From Pinus tabuliformis (taxonomy: Eukaryota > Streptophyta > Pinopsida > Pinales > Pinaceae), in assembly GCA_031772625.1 (NCBI GenBank), contig CM062811.1, positions 643,760,820 through 643,824,819 of the forward strand: a stretch of 64,000 bases of DNA. The letters are read 5' to 3'. Below, piece after piece: positions 1 through 12,866 of this stretch. Positions within the stretch are counted from its first letter, which is position 1; every line of letters begins with the position of its first letter. Below the pieces are notes generated by a model. It was not told where the DNA came from, searched no databases, and saw only the letters and a program-made list of their open reading frames with translations. The position numbers were made by a program, and so were the translations under genes.

Positions 1-2450
1 ATGATGAAGTAGCCAAAGAATTTGCTCTCTCCCTCATACCACTGACTAGGACCCATGCCACTATTGTGGTGAAAGGCCTCTCTATAGAACTCACCCCTAA
101 AATCATAGGCAGAATCACCACCCTTCCTTTAGGGATGCCTTGGAGAAAGGAGGATAAGGGTAACAACCAAATTGCAAAGAAGAAATTCTTTTTATAAGGA
201 GAGGAGGCAATGGAAGACAAAAATGGGGTCATAAGAGAAATCCTGCCATATCCTTGGAATGAAATTAGCTACCACCTTATAAAAAATATATCATGTGAAG
301 GTAGGTACAGTGTGGTATATGGATGCCATTTTAGGCTTCTCCAAGAGTTGATTTTTGGAGCAGACACACCTCCTCAAAATGGACTTAGCATACCCTACTT
401 CCTTCTTCAATCAGTGATAGATATGAGAATTAAGGTGTTGGAAGGAAAACATCAACAACTATCCCATCACAATTTAATTAGACTTATCATAGAAGATTTC
501 CTCCAAAACCTCAGACTCCCTATCACATGGGAAACTTTCAAAGATGTGCATATAGGGGAAGACATAAAAGCCCTTAAGTATGAAAAAATCCCCACTGGCA
601 GTGAAAGGGATGAAGAAGAAACATAGAAGGATGAAGAGGAAATAGAGGAGGAAGAAGAGGAATAAAAGGAGAAGGAAAGTGGTGAAGAGATAGAAGAAGA
701 TGCAAAGGAGGAAACTGATGAACAAAGTGAGGAACTAGAGGGAGAAGAAGAGGAGAAAGACAAGGATGAGAAGGAGAATGGAAAAGGGGAGACATAAGAC
801 AAGAAAGAATAAAGGTCTACAATGCAAGGAAAAGAAGGGGAGGAATCACCCAGGGCATCTCTAGAACCCACCGAGAGAGAGGCAGCAGCTGCCCTCACCG
901 CCCTTAGTACCCATATCAAGCAAAAATGGAAGAGACAGAGACAAACTCCATTGTACTTTAGGATAAGAAAAAGTACAAGAATAAAGCAAGGAAAACCTCA
1001 AACACCCACCAAGATTCCTATTGTTATTGAAGACTCACAAAAACAACAGGAAAAGATAGCTCCTCTTATGCAAAATCAAGGAGAAGGATCATTGGGACAA
1101 GCCTCTCCCAAGTCTCCTATCACTTATGTTAGGAGGCCTGTCACTAGATCTACCTCATCCAAAGGAAAAGGCCTCCTACAGGAGACATAGAAGGAAGAGG
1201 CAATCCTAAAGGAAACTCTGCTAAACCTACAAGAAACTCAGAAATTGGACAAAGAAGGAGGATCCAAAGCTGAGGGAGCCCAGTCCTCAACCCAACCTTG
1301 ACTCCTACTACAGGTTCGTTAAAGGGGGTAGGGTCATTCCACAAAAATTTTCCATCCCATTATTCTTTGAGCTTGAGAAAGAAATGGAAAGAACACATAG
1401 GTGGATGCAAATAGCCAAATCTAAAGGAGTAGAGGACATAGGTGACATGGAGGAGAAAGTAAAGGAGATGGGCATAGAACTGAGCAGCCTGAGGGACAGA
1501 GAGGAAATGATGAAAGCTCAATTTGAGGTAGAGAATGCATGGTTAAGGGGACACCTAGAAGAAAGAGAGAGTTAACTGGCATCCATGGCCAGTCTATCCT
1601 TAGAGGCAATTTAGTGCAGGATGCCAGCAAAGTCTTATGCATTGTATCTTAAGGAATAGTGGTTGCAGTTCCAAATCAAGACTCTAGCATAGAGAGGCAC
1701 TATGCCCTTCCAGGTTATAGAAAATTCATTGATCTCTATGATCAAAGCACCTTGGAGGATAGGGCTAAAATGTCTGATTTCTACCTACATAACTTTGCCC
1801 TGACAAATATGAATGTGTGGGACCCTAATTCAAAACTAGGGGACTTATAGTTGATGGCTTTGGCATCATGGATGAATCATGAGGAAGCAAGGGCTACAGA
1901 AATGAAGAAAGTAATGGAAAGGGAAGAAATAGAACCCCTCATGATAAGAGCTAAGCAATAAAATCCAATGGCTATCATCAGCACCCATAACTTGATTGCA
2001 AATGACCCTCAACTTGCACCTAGGTACCTTGTTGCCTAAGAGAAAGAAATCACACACTTTGAGGACATGTTCAGGCTATTAGGATATGAAAACATGCAAG
2101 CTTACCAAAGGAGATGGAACACTTTGCCCTACAAATTGAAAATCAAAGAGTATCATTCTCCTCAGAGAATGAGAGAAGGACTGAACATAAAACCCATGTA
2201 CAAGGAAGCTCTCCAGAGACTCAAAGTCAATTGGATTGGCTTAAGAATAAGTCCACCATTGCTCTTAGGAATGTTGGAAGGAAGGAAGGAATAGGAAGAA
2301 AGAAAGCAGTGGGAGGAGATAGAGAGGAAGGCAGGATTCTATGCACAGGAAGATGAAACTACAACAGAAGCATGGGATGTCAGGGAGGTCACTAGAGCAA
2401 TGAAAGACATTGATATAGATTGAGTGGCTCAGAGGATGAGAAACAATTTC
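1..2450 (+). pseudogene. Decayed retrotransposon accessory gene (element F)
   Basis: A long reading frame interrupted by stops and frame changes runs up to the polypurine tract at 2451. Most of it is in one frame (about 210-1190 and 1659-2400), with a frame change around 1200-1600. The first 600 bases encode a globular region containing IELTPKIIGRITTLP. It is followed by LPYPWNEISYHLIKN and a hydrophobic stretch with GRYSVVYGCHFRLLQEL. Next come an acidic Glu/Lys tract (about 620-810), a basic IRKSTRIKQG-type segment and a coiled-coil-like region (1384-2350). The position directly before the 3' LTR resembles the accessory gene of element B in this window. The motif resembles plant-mobile-domain or Athila ORF-like proteins; that family link is inference. 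Several stops make it non-functional. Confidence 0.55.
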
Positions 2451-2459
2451 AGTAGGGGG
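2451..2459 (+). other. Polypurine tract of element F
   Basis: The purine run agtaggggg abuts the TGATGATG start of the LTR. This is the usual position of the plus-strand DNA primer of an LTR retrotransposon. Confidence 0.6.
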
Positions 2460-4051
2460 TGATGATGAGCCTCATCATTGGGTAACTATATGGATCTTAA
2501 ATCACATCCTAGCTGATTCAAATCAACTCTTCTCATAATTTCTTACATGTTTTGATTGTATTTTGCCTAATGATATGAGTCAAAGTGAGATGTTATGCCT
2601 AGTGGACTAATGTGCATTGATTGCAGGTTTTTGAGAGAAAATCATGGAAATTTTGGCTAACTATGGGTTGAAACTCAAATGAGACAATGAGGAGAGATTG
2701 TAGGAGATAGATCCTCCTCATTTACTCCTCACTCATTTGAATATTCCTCCATCAATCACACTAGCTTGGAGTTACAAGCAGCCAAGTCATGGAGATCAAA
2801 AGGCAGCCGAGCCAATGATAGTTAAAGAGCCAGTTTATCTCGAGTTTCGGAGCCAAGCCTCCCTAGATTTAAGGAATTCGTTGGATACTTCAGTTTTATA
2901 AATAAGGAGGCGCAGAGGCTCATTAAGATTCAAATTTTTGCTGTAAAAACACTAGTCATTTTCGAGTTCAAGACTGGTGGAAGACCTTGTGATGTAAATT
3001 TTTGTTTTGATAATGAGAATGAGCATTTCCTTGATCTAGCACTGAGTTGACTCAGAGGGCTGAAGCTCTTGGGTTAGGACCCAACTGTAGCAGCAAAGTC
3101 TCATCTTCTTTCATTTGTATGCTTAGTTGATTTCATAGATTAATGGTTGAATTGCCTTTAGCATTATTTCATTGCAAGTAGTCGTGGATTTGATGAGTTT
3201 GCTTCCGTTTGTGCCTTACTTCAGCAGTAGCTTAGAAGAGATAAAGGAATATCAAAAAGTTATCATTAGGTGGATTTTTCCTCACTCCTCCCTTTAGGGA
3301 TGATGGTTTGAGGAAGGAACCCATATGTAGCCCCAAAAAGACAAAATTTTGATTTCTCATAGAATATAGGGTTTTATGTTGCTTAGGCCATCATTTTACT
3401 AGTTTGCAATAATAGGATTTGATTGCCATTTATTCTATCTTCAGTCTTACATTATATCTCATTAAGGTTTCATATTATTCTGCAAGTTTTCCAATGCATG
3501 AAATAGGCATCTAGCTCATGAAATTCTATTTTCCTTACTTAATTGAAATCCTTCTCTTTTACATGATTTATGGATAATGTCAATGATTGATGCAATGCAG
3601 GAGTTTTAGAAGTATAGAGAGATTTCATGATAAAAAACCTCATCCGAAATTCATCCATCCATGATTATCAACTTCTTTCACTAAATCCCTCACCAAATTC
3701 ATCATTCCATGAGAATACTTCTTCAAGCTTGTTGGGCAAATCCAACCATCTCACAACTCTGATTTTGAGCTCTGTATTGATCCTAGGCACTCCCTTTCCT
3801 CATTCCACCCACCAACCACCTTCCCTAAGCCTTACATCACCTTTCAAACCTCTCCTTTTTCTCTCGGTTGTATCCTATAGGAATATAGGGGATCCTGTAG
3901 GAATTCAGGATATCCTGTAGGATGCATTAGGACATCTTGTAGGTTGACTTGTAATGGCCTGTTTTGAGGCCGAATCGTGGAAAAAGCCCCTAAGAAGCTA
4001 GAAAAGGACCCCTACTTTCCTCCCAAGCCTTCTGACCATTCACCATCATCA
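2460..4051 (+). repeat. 3' LTR of element F
   Basis: It starts TGATGATG immediately after the polypurine tract and ends CATCATCA at 4044-4051, a perfect 8-bp terminal inverted repeat with TG...CA ends. A TATA box lies about 440 bp inside. The partner 5' LTR is outside the window, so the right boundary rests on the inverted repeat alone. Confidence 0.55.
2897..2904 (+). promoter_or_regulatory. TATA box of the element F LTR
   Basis: TATAAATA followed by a purine-rich stretch lies in the middle of the LTR, as expected for the U3/R promoter. The transcription start would fall near 2930. Predicted only. Confidence 0.45.
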
Positions 4052-4342
4052 CTAAGCCACCTGCCACATCAATAAATGAAGTTAGCTTTCACACTTTCAC
4101 ACAAAAAAAGACAAAAAAAAAACATAGTTATTTTGTTAATTTACATGCACAGCAGTAGAATGTTTGATGTTTTAATTTGCATGCCTAGGACAGTAGGATT
4201 GCACACATGATTAAATTAGCATTCTTTTGAACCAAAGCCTCTTAGTAGTTAAATAGAAGAACAATGTGTTTAAGCATTTGATTTCAGTCTTTTTCCTTAC
4301 TGCAGTAGACAAGATTTGTTTTAGTGTAGATTTCTCTTTTCC

Positions 4343-5603
4343 TCATTGGTAATCAAGCTTATTTTGAATCAATAGAAGTCTGGTTTGAAAGTGGTCTATC
4401 GCCAACTTAGCATCGACAAAGAGTGGACCCATCACATTTACTTGTGCATACAACACTGTCACCTCCAAGTTTGTACGAACCCCAGGTTGATAAAGTAAAG
4501 TTGGTAGCCCCAGGAGTTGCAGCATTCTTGCTGCAATACGGGTGCTCATCAGTTGTACATACTAACTCTCTGCCACATTAGTGAAGATATAATGTGGAGA
4601 TAGAGGTGGAAGAGAATCCATGGAAATGTGCTCTAGTCCTAGATGCCCTGGCTGGTCAACTATCCCCTTGGATGACCTCATAAGCTCATCCATGTAGTTG
4701 TGACATTTCTACATGTTATCATGAACTTATTAATATAAATTATGCAATCTAATATAAAGTAGAAAGTTTAATATAAATAAATATACATGACTTAACAATA
4801 ATAGTCAAAATTTTCATAGAAATATGTACCTATTATGTGTCACGCGGGTCATGCACCCTCCAAGTCTCACGAGTGGCATCAAGATACATACATGTATGTT
4901 TCAAAAGTTGATCAAAAGGTAAACTCGCAAGGAATGCATCATCATATAAGGGAAGTGGTGGGTCACAAGGCAATGGTGGTGGTCCCCATATCTCTTCATG
5001 CAATGGAACATGCGCACTAGACAATGACACCGGCATGCTCTTTGCAATAGTCTCCTGCGTCTCACCATCGAGCTGTGATAACTCTTCTAGCTCTCCAGGT
5101 AATACCATGCTCCAAGAAGGTAGTGGCAAGAATCTCAGAGGTGGTGGTACATGCCCAGGGTCCCTATGAGCCCCCTCACACTCATAGGTACGTCCCCTAC
5201 CAGTACCATAAAAATGAGATTTGGTATGAGTGTAATCCGACCTCATATGTAACAAAAAATTAGCATATAAATGCTTAGAAATATAAATTGTGTCATGGTC
5301 ATGGTTGGGGAACTTGCCCTAAGCTCCAATGAATCTATCATACACGAAAGGGTACGCATGAACATTACTAAAATATCTTAGTGGGATTGGACCTTTATGT
5401 CTAGCAGGGTGATCCGGAGGGATGCCCGACAAATCCCCACAAACATTAATTTCCTCGGTGGCCTCTTTCACCACCTCCCAAGAATCCGAGGCTCTAACCT
5501 CATGCCTCTTGACCCTATGTATGAACTGTAATATGTGGCTATGTGGGCCCAACCTCCAATATGTCTCGATCAACCTAGTCATGCTATCCAACATCAAAGA
5601 CAA
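4343..5603 (-). pseudogene. Unrecognised protein-coding fragments
   Basis: Three open stretches on the minus strand (5319-5603, 4833-5255, 4343-4549) look protein-like. The first (94 codons) has a mixed hydrophobic/charged composition, including the segments SHILQFIHRVKRHEV and HKGPIPLRYFSNVHAYPF. The second (140 codons) is proline-rich, with GHVPPPLRFLPLP and WGPPPLPCDPPLPLYDD. The third is short. The composition differs sharply from the AT-rich flank after 5700. They could be exons or frame-broken pieces of one transposon or host gene. I do not recognise the family and see no transposase, RT or kinase motif. An AT-rich gap at 4700-4830 could be an intron or an insertion. Confidence 0.35.
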
Positions 5604-5613
5604 TGTAAGGTGA

Positions 5614-6733
5614 GTCTGTGCATTGGTAGTGATATTCTTTACTGTTGTGATCCATGTATGATGGATTGTAACATCATCTAAAGTGATCTAGTTTGTAGCA
5701 TCATCCCACGATGGGATCGATGCTACACTTTTGATCCTCAGCTTCGACCTACTAAGGACCTATAAATCATAAACATAATTTAACATATATATAATTAACA
5801 TACTAGAAGCATAATAACATACACATTAAATTCAAACACATCAATTGAAGACAATTTTAAGATATAAATAAATAAAGTTTAAAGAGGATTTAGAAATGTA
5901 GGAGGTGTACCTGAAATGGACGAAGTTGGTCCACTGGATGTACAAGAATGGTCATAAATAAAGACAAAAACACTACTGCTAACACTCTGACTAACGTCGG
6001 AGGCAGGATCTACTAGGGGAACACAAACTCTTGGTGGGTTACATGATCTATCACGAACCCAACCACGTATAACAGACCCTCTCGCACTACAATGGCCTGT
6101 AGTTGGGACGCATATATGGGATGCCTCAACATATTACATATAATACATATAAAATAATCCAATAAAAAAATGTTGACAAAAAAACCATTTCTAAACTCAA
6201 ACAGAAGAATCTAGCCTGAAGTCCTAAACTATAGAGTCATTTTTTCTATAATTTATCAACCAAAGTACATTGATTTCCATGTAAACATAATCGAAAGAAG
6301 TGATCAAATCTACCCTCACACTTTTACTCATTTCTAAATAATGAATTTTATTCATAGCAAAACTATATGCAAAACTATATGTAAAAAGTTAAAATAAACA
6401 TATTTAAAAACTAATAAAATTTCATGTGAACCAAGTACTACAATATACTTTACGTTCTTAACGTTTGACTTTAGCACATGACATGTATTAGGTGCAAGAA
6501 CATGAAGACAATGTTTCTTATAACACACTACCTAATGAAACAATATGGTACAAATTAGAAAAGAGTCTAAATGTTTTTATTCACTAGACCAAATGCACTT
6601 TTTATGATGAATTTAATTCATCTATCAATGATGCATTGTTGAAACATGAACTTATATATATATGTATGTGTGTGTGTGCGTGTTATGTCTAATAACTTTA
6701 TGTTATGATACATAGTTATATAATTATATTATG

Positions 6734-6772
<39 letters not shown>

Positions 6773-7815
6773 GTTAGAACTTTATATTCTAGTTAAATAT
6801 TTATAATTATATTTAAATAATTATATAGTTACATAGTTATGAAACAATTATAGTTATGCTACATGCTATGTTGTATGTGTTATGTTAAATAACTTTATGT
6901 TATACATGTTAAATAATTATAGAGTTATATGTTATAATTTTATGTTATGAACTAAATAGTTCTAGAACTATGTTACGCTATTAACAATCTATATATATAT
7001 ATACCATCGCGACTATATGTGTGTGTGTTATGTTATATATAGTGACATGATGTAATATATATAATTTTTTTAGATTTTGAACTTTAAAGATTAAAATTTT
7101 ATTTTTAAAACTAAAATCGTACTATATTTATTATTAAAAAAATATTTAAAATATAAATTAATTTAAATTTAAAGCGATAAAATAAAATAAAATTTCTTAT
7201 TTTGTAAATAGAGGTTCACTATGAGAAACCATATTCATCATGTCAATATCAAGCTCCTAATTTACTTATTTATTGGTTATAGTTCTGTTGTTTTCTGTTT
7301 GGAGTTTTTTGGGGAATATTTTGAGTCAAATTTGCTAGAAATTTAAAATGTATTTAAAATAACAAAAAATTAAAACAAATTGAAAACTTATTTCACAAAA
7401 TCCTAAAGAAAAAATTTAAAACCTAAAATAATTAGAAAAAAAAAATGTTTTTACCATCCAAAATCAAAAAATTTGCATTTAATACACAAAATTTTAGAAG
7501 CAAAAACCAAATTTAAAACCTAAATTATGGTTTTTTTCGGTGGTTTCAAAGTGTTTTCTAGGTTGTTTTGAAGGGCTTAGTTTTCTAGGTTGGTTTTGTG
7601 GTTTTGGTCCATGTTTTGAAGGTTTTTTTTTTTTAATATGGCTTTTTGGGTTGGTTTTTTTATTTTCTAATCTTTTTTGAAGGGTTTTTTTTTGTGGTTT
7701 TCGTAGTTTTTGTATGATTTCATGATTTTTGTACATGGTTGTTTTTTTAATTAATTTTTTACATTTTTCAAAAAAATTAAATAAGAAAGACAAAGAATAG
7801 AGTACCTACCTTCGT
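5614..7815. other. AT-rich intergenic DNA
   Basis: No gene seen. It contains AT and TG dinucleotide runs near 6652-6770 and 6990-7035. A locally repeated motif of the form gttatgt-taataactttatgttat occurs at about 6680-6960. The 7494-7793 part is T/G- or A/C-rich low complexity and yields a Lys-rich spurious frame. Confidence 0.6.
6736..6769. repeat. (AT)n microsatellite
   Basis: About 17 uninterrupted AT dinucleotides. Confidence 0.9.
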
Positions 7816-9839
7816 TTGAGCCTCTGCGATGTTGGAAGGGTTTTTGGCAATATTGGTTTGAAGGCTCCATTGTTTGATCGAGCTCCAATAATCTCGATAG
7901 AGCTACTATCAAACTCTCGGTCAAGCTTCAATGGTATGTGCAAATTCTATGCACAAACCACAGGAGCGGTATATATAGAAAAAGAAAGGGCTCGATCAAC
8001 CATTATGACTCGATCGAGGGTTAGTTTTTAACCCTCAATTGAGCTTTTCTTTTAGCACAGAGTTCAATCGAGCACTCAAACAAGGCTTAATCGAATGCTC
8101 AAAAAATGCTCGATCAAGCCATTATTTTTTCCACCCAAACGTGCCCTCTTTCGCCAAAAAGTGTAACCCATCTCCATGAATTCCCCCTAATATTTAATTG
8201 CCATTTCTTCCTTAGATTTACTATTTCTTATCCTTTTATCATTTTTTTTTTATTTTTTCTTCTTCTCCATCTATAACAAGTATTTTTCTATTTTTTGTCT
8301 TTTGTCTTCTTCATGGGTATCATCCACACCATCTTTGTTGTTATCACCAAGATTTATTTTGTCACAATTTTCTAAAAATCTTTATCATTTCCATTGATAT
8401 TTTTAAAGTCAACTTCATGTATCTCTTTGTCATCATTGTTAATCCACAACATCTTTATTTCCATCAATTTCCTCTATTCCATCATTATCATCGACCTTCT
8501 TGGCATTGTCATTATCTACAAAATCCTCACCATTGGTAACAATATTCCCCTTCATTATCAACAACCTCTTGTTGTCAGTAAGTAATCTATTTGTAGTCAA
8601 CAACCTATGTTTGTTAATGATATCTCTCAATGTTGTAAGTGTCTTTCACTGTCCACAATCTATCTTCTTTAGCGATTATCATTATTGATGACTTTTCTTT
8701 ATGTAGTGGAAAATCGATTCCTATTGACAACTCCCTCACTATCTACGACCTAATCATTGAGATTAAACTTTATATTATTGTTATCTACCATTCATACATC
8801 CACCTTCTATTTTCACTCTTCCAAAGCCTCTTTTTATTTCTACACTTCTTCTCTTCTCCAACACATCATTGCAATTTATTTTTCTTATGGTTTTTGTGCA
8901 TGCTTCAACATACTCATTTAGTGTGTCCTCATGTGGTTTTTAGTTCCTTGGGCCTATGATCTTAAAATGCACACTTTATTTGATAATTTAGTATGTGTGC
9001 AAGGAAATCTTGTTGAGAGGAGAGAAATGTGTCTTTCCATCCATATATATCTACCATATCATTTTTTTTATTATAAAACCCTTCAGTAATTGAAGTAGAG
9101 GATTTGGTAAATATTCTTGGATTTGGTAAATATTCTTTAGAAGAAATTTAGATAAATATATTATAAAATCACACATGAAAAAAAAACATAAATTACATAT
9201 GGATTTTATATGAGAAAAATAGAATTAAAATAGTGGCTAACCATAAGTCAAAGTCATGCCATGTTCAAATCTTACACTCATAATTTTATTGGTTAATTGG
9301 ACAATTATCTTCTTATTTTTTCTTTCTACATAAACTTAAGAGAGAAACTATATAATAATAGGCATCTATCTATATATTTATCTACATCCTTGTTCCATGT
9401 ATGATTGCTAAAAATTATCATAAAATACACTCTTAAAATGACGAATGATTATACATCTTTATTTTATATTAATGACTCAAATAGATAAATATAACTGGAA
9501 AACTTGAAGAATTTCAATGTAATGTAAACCCTTTAAATGTAACTTCTCGTTCAAAAGTAAGTTTGGCATGAAAGCCACTTATAGATCAAATCCTGATTTA
9601 ATAATTGTTTTGAGATATGCTAAATTTCATAGTGTACTTTAATGATGTCAATCTCAATTGTATGCATGACCCTTTAAAATAAAAACATATTTACATTAAT
9701 GAAAAAAATATAATAGATTTTAACTTCTAACGACCATTCTTAGACACATCTACTCTAATCATCAACAAAATATTAATGAGCATTTTGAAATAAACTCCCT
9801 ATAAAATAAACCACTCCTTGCCATACAAGTGTGAGAGGG
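7816..9839. other. Non-coding, locally low-complexity DNA
   Basis: No supported gene. At 7870-8130 the palindrome-like motif tcgatcgag and near-copies (tcgatagag, tcaatcgag, tcgatcaag) recur about eight times. The 8170-8900 part is rich in TC/AT runs. The rest is AT-rich. Confidence 0.5.
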
Positions 9840-10040
9840 AGCGATTTAGATTGGTGGAGGAAGGAGACTTAAGGAGTGAAAAAAGAATAAAAGCTAAAAA
9901 TTCCTAATAAGTCATCTGTCTTAGTACTATTTTGTGTCTTAGTACTATTTTGGTCTAAGCATGATTAACTATAGCGTTCCATTAATGTTGATGTGATCTA
10001 AGTTGTTTAAGAAATGCAACTTCATGAGTGACAAAGGAAT

Positions 10041-10200
10041 ATGTTGCAATGCATGAGAAAAATATTGCAGAAAAACATTATAAAAAGAATTGAGAATAAG
10101 GCACAATGTGTAAGAGAAATATTGTTGAAAAACATTATAAAGATAACTCAGAATATGGCACCATGGGTAAGAGAGATATTGCAAAAAAACAATAAAAATG
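10041..10200. repeat. Tandem repeat inside the element 1 LTR
   Basis: Three imperfect copies of a unit of about 58 bp, each containing agagaaatattg and aaacattataaa. The other LTR carries a similar but more degraded series at about 13060-13210. Confidence 0.6.
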
Positions 10201-10329
10201 AACTCAAATATTTATTGAATTGATAATATACCATGAGACTACATTATGAGAAAAAACATGTTTTTCTCCCAGTGAATTCCCATATTTATACTTTTTACGG
10301 GTGTCTTTCCACGAGATTCATCCCATTTT

Positions 10330-10525
10330 CCATTTCAAAATACCATGGTTAAATACCATGGTTTACAAAATCTATAGGTGAATACCACGGATGAAAATCA
10401 CAAATTATGATGTTAAAAAATAAATCATCATGCAATTCAAATACCATGGGTACATACCATGGTTTACAAAATCCATGGGTGAATACCCTGGGTGAATATG
10501 ATGGTAAAAAATAAATCATCATGAT
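10330..10525. repeat. Segmental duplication within the left LTR of element 1
   Basis: Two adjacent copies of a segment of about 100 bp containing taccatggtttacaaaatc and aaaaaataaatcatcatg. The right LTR has only one copy (about 13350-13430), so this arose after insertion or differed between templates. Confidence 0.55.
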
Positions 10526-11139
10526 ATTAGATTCTTACTCCAATATGACGATTTATTTTGTTTTTTTATCATGCATATTACAAATATAATGCATGATTTT
10601 ACAAATATTGGTAGAAAAATAATTATTAACTATGGTAATTATCATCGACTTGGACCAATCCTCCCTCCCCATTGCATAAAGTTCCCTCGTTAGATGAGGA
10701 AATATTTGTTGAACTTGGTTCTTGGTGAACAACTTCCCCTGTTGAAGAAGCTTCCCTTATGCTGGTGAGTACCCTTCATCTTGGTGTCCACAATCCCATC
10801 AGTTGTACCCTGAAACCCACACAAACCTGATGTTAGGCATGTTATTGTTTGTGTTTGGTATTGGCTCTTGGTAGTGAATCATGAACCTGTTGTTGGAAGG
10901 GTTGAAATTATTCCACAAATCTGGTTGCTTGATGGGAGGACTTTGTTGGTGAAGATGCAATTTGAAAGGTGACATCCATGGGGGTCATTAGTTGGAACCT
11001 TGAACATTTTTACAAAGAACTAATAGAGTTGTAAAGATCTCCATTGAACATATGGATAGTTTTCATCTAGTGTAAGTGGATATATGACTTGGAAGAGTAC
11101 GGGTGCCTTTGTAGGTGATGTGAATATATCCCTGGACAG

Positions 11140-11550
11140 TTATACAACCTTGTCCACATGCTTGTGTTTTGTAGAGAGATATTGTACTAAAGTTGTGATG
11201 GTTGCAGTGACTTGTTGTTCACCGTTTGACCAAACCACAAACTTGGAAGTATGAGAGACTACCTTCTTGCATTGTTTTGTTGAGATCAATGATTTTTCAG
11301 TAGTTGGAACTACCTCTGGTATCCTATAGAGTTGATCCCACAGAGTGAAAACAACACTACGAGGCCGAGACTTATAAACAACATAATGTTTCCACATATA
11401 AGGTTGTCCTAACATAACATTACAAACTTTGAGTGGTGCAACATCACACGATACCTCATCTATGAAAGGCTTGATGTCATGGGACAAGTGACACTGTTAG
11501 TTGACAAGGATGTCTCATCCATGGCTCAACCAACCAATGGTGTATGGTTG
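11140..11550 (-). pseudogene. gag-pol protease fragment (element 1)
   Basis: The frame contains CNVMLGQPYMWKHYVVY followed by SRPRSVVFTL and LYRIPEV. This matches the C-terminal part of the aspartic protease of plant Ty3/gypsy elements, which would cleave the Gag polyprotein. Upstream, a stop-interrupted YTIGWL-type segment continues the family pattern. The catalytic aspartate region is not clearly intact. No RT follows towards the 3' LTR, unlike full-length relatives. Confidence 0.6.
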
Positions 11551-11875
11551 CAGTTGCGAAATTATTAGTATCTTCAATCTATTAATGACCTCGATCGAGA
11601 TTAGTTTCTTTTGGTTGCCATTGTTAATAATGAAATGTAATGGGGTCCCTGTTACTGACATATATGAATGAAAGAGGCACTCCCCCTCCTTAGGATCCTA
11701 TGATTATTTTGGTTGGATCTTCATAGTTACAATAGTAACATTAGGTTCTACATCAATGATCAACTTCCTTTTATCCGTTCTAAATCAGAATATGAGCTAG
11801 AGTATATTTGTTTCTCTGTAAACTTTTCCAATTATGATTGTTTTAAGAAACATTCATTAATCTTGCGTGAGGGAC

Positions 11876-12626
11876 TTATGTGGAGCCTACACCACTTCCT
11901 AGTTTCTTCCTTTGAATTTCCATAACCATTCTTTGTTTGTGGCTTAGGTGGTTTTTCTTGGGGAGTTCTACCATAGCTCTGTCCCTTGCTCTACTTCCTT
12001 TATGAAGGATTTGCAGATCAAAATTTTGCTTCTTTTGTTTAAATCTTTTCTCTATTTTGACATCATATCGGTATGTCGCACCAAGTGACCAGATTTCCAA
12101 GAACTCCATTTATTCTTGTATGTATATGTGCAGACAACCATGATACTTGAGCATCAAATGTCGCTTAGAGTCTTTAATACCCAACTTAGTGTGTAAGGTA
12201 TGAGGATATTTGTGAACTCTAGTAATGCTTGGTCCCTTTCCTGTCGTAGTGTAGTCCACCTCATGTATTGGTCTTCATAGTATCCTATAGGGTAGAAGTC
12301 TTCTTTGAGGGAATCCACAAAAATGGACCAAGTGGGCCCTCCCTTGTATGCCCAAGACTCGTCTTCATTAAGTCTCTCTTAGTAACCTTCCCACCAATAT
12401 TGACACGAGGAAGAGATTTTAGGAGTGTGAAGGTGATTTTATCATTGTCGAATTTTTTGTGAACCGCATAATAGCCTATAGTGGATTCAACCATTTTTAT
12501 AATGCTTCTACGTCTATTTGTTTTTTGAACAGAGGATATCAAAGTTAACTTGTACCTGGAAGGGTGTTGAGCTTCCAAAATCTTTGCTTGTCGAAGGTTT
12601 TTCAATTGTTGTTGGGAGTTGTCCAA
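11876..12626 (-). pseudogene. gag fragment (element 1)
   Basis: Two open pieces (12285-12626 and 11876-12109) lie downstream of the primer site. The first contains a FDNDKITFTLLKSLPR segment typical of gypsy Gag. The second contains SLGATYRYDVKIEKRFKQKK. Gag would form the particle shell. Stops and frame changes separate the pieces, so no full Gag can be made. Assignment rests on motif resemblance and on position between primer site and protease. Confidence 0.5.
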
Positions 12627-12852
12627 GGATCTCGACGAAATTTGTCATCATCTCACTCCTCTGTCTTGTAAGTTATTCCTCGAGCAACAATTTGACAGGA
12701 TATCTTGCTCTATCATTTTTATTTTCGTCCGCCATGTGAGATTGTCGGGGTCAATGAGGACGGTCATGCAAAGGTTGCAATATTTAGAGTCTGAACTCCT
12801 TGTACCCTAACCTCATTAGGGACATGCACAAAAAAATAGACCAGAGCAGACC

Positions 12853-12864
12853 ATTCAGATACCA
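12853..12864 (-). other. Primer binding site of element 1
   Basis: Read on the minus strand the sequence is tggtatctgaat, close to the plant tRNA-iMet primer site TGGTATCAGAGC. It lies directly inside the right LTR. Confidence 0.65.
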
Positions 12865-12866
12865 CT

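Larger units (their letters stand above)
9840..10657 (-). repeat. 3' LTR of element 1
   Basis: Homologous to 12867-13563, but about 120 bp longer because of a local duplication at about 10330-10525. The polypurine tract (plus-strand ctccctcccc at 10661-10670) adjoins its right end. Confidence 0.65.

Noticed and set aside
467-919. Ser/Phe-rich frames on the minus strand
   Set aside because: They are the complement of the Glu/Lys-rich tract of the decayed plus-strand accessory gene.
7494-7793. 99-codon Lys-rich minus-strand frame
   Set aside because: It comes from a T/G-rich low-complexity stretch; no domain or coding signal beyond composition.
12285-12810. Plus-strand frames at 12268-12810
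   Set aside because: Complement of the gag remnant of element 1.
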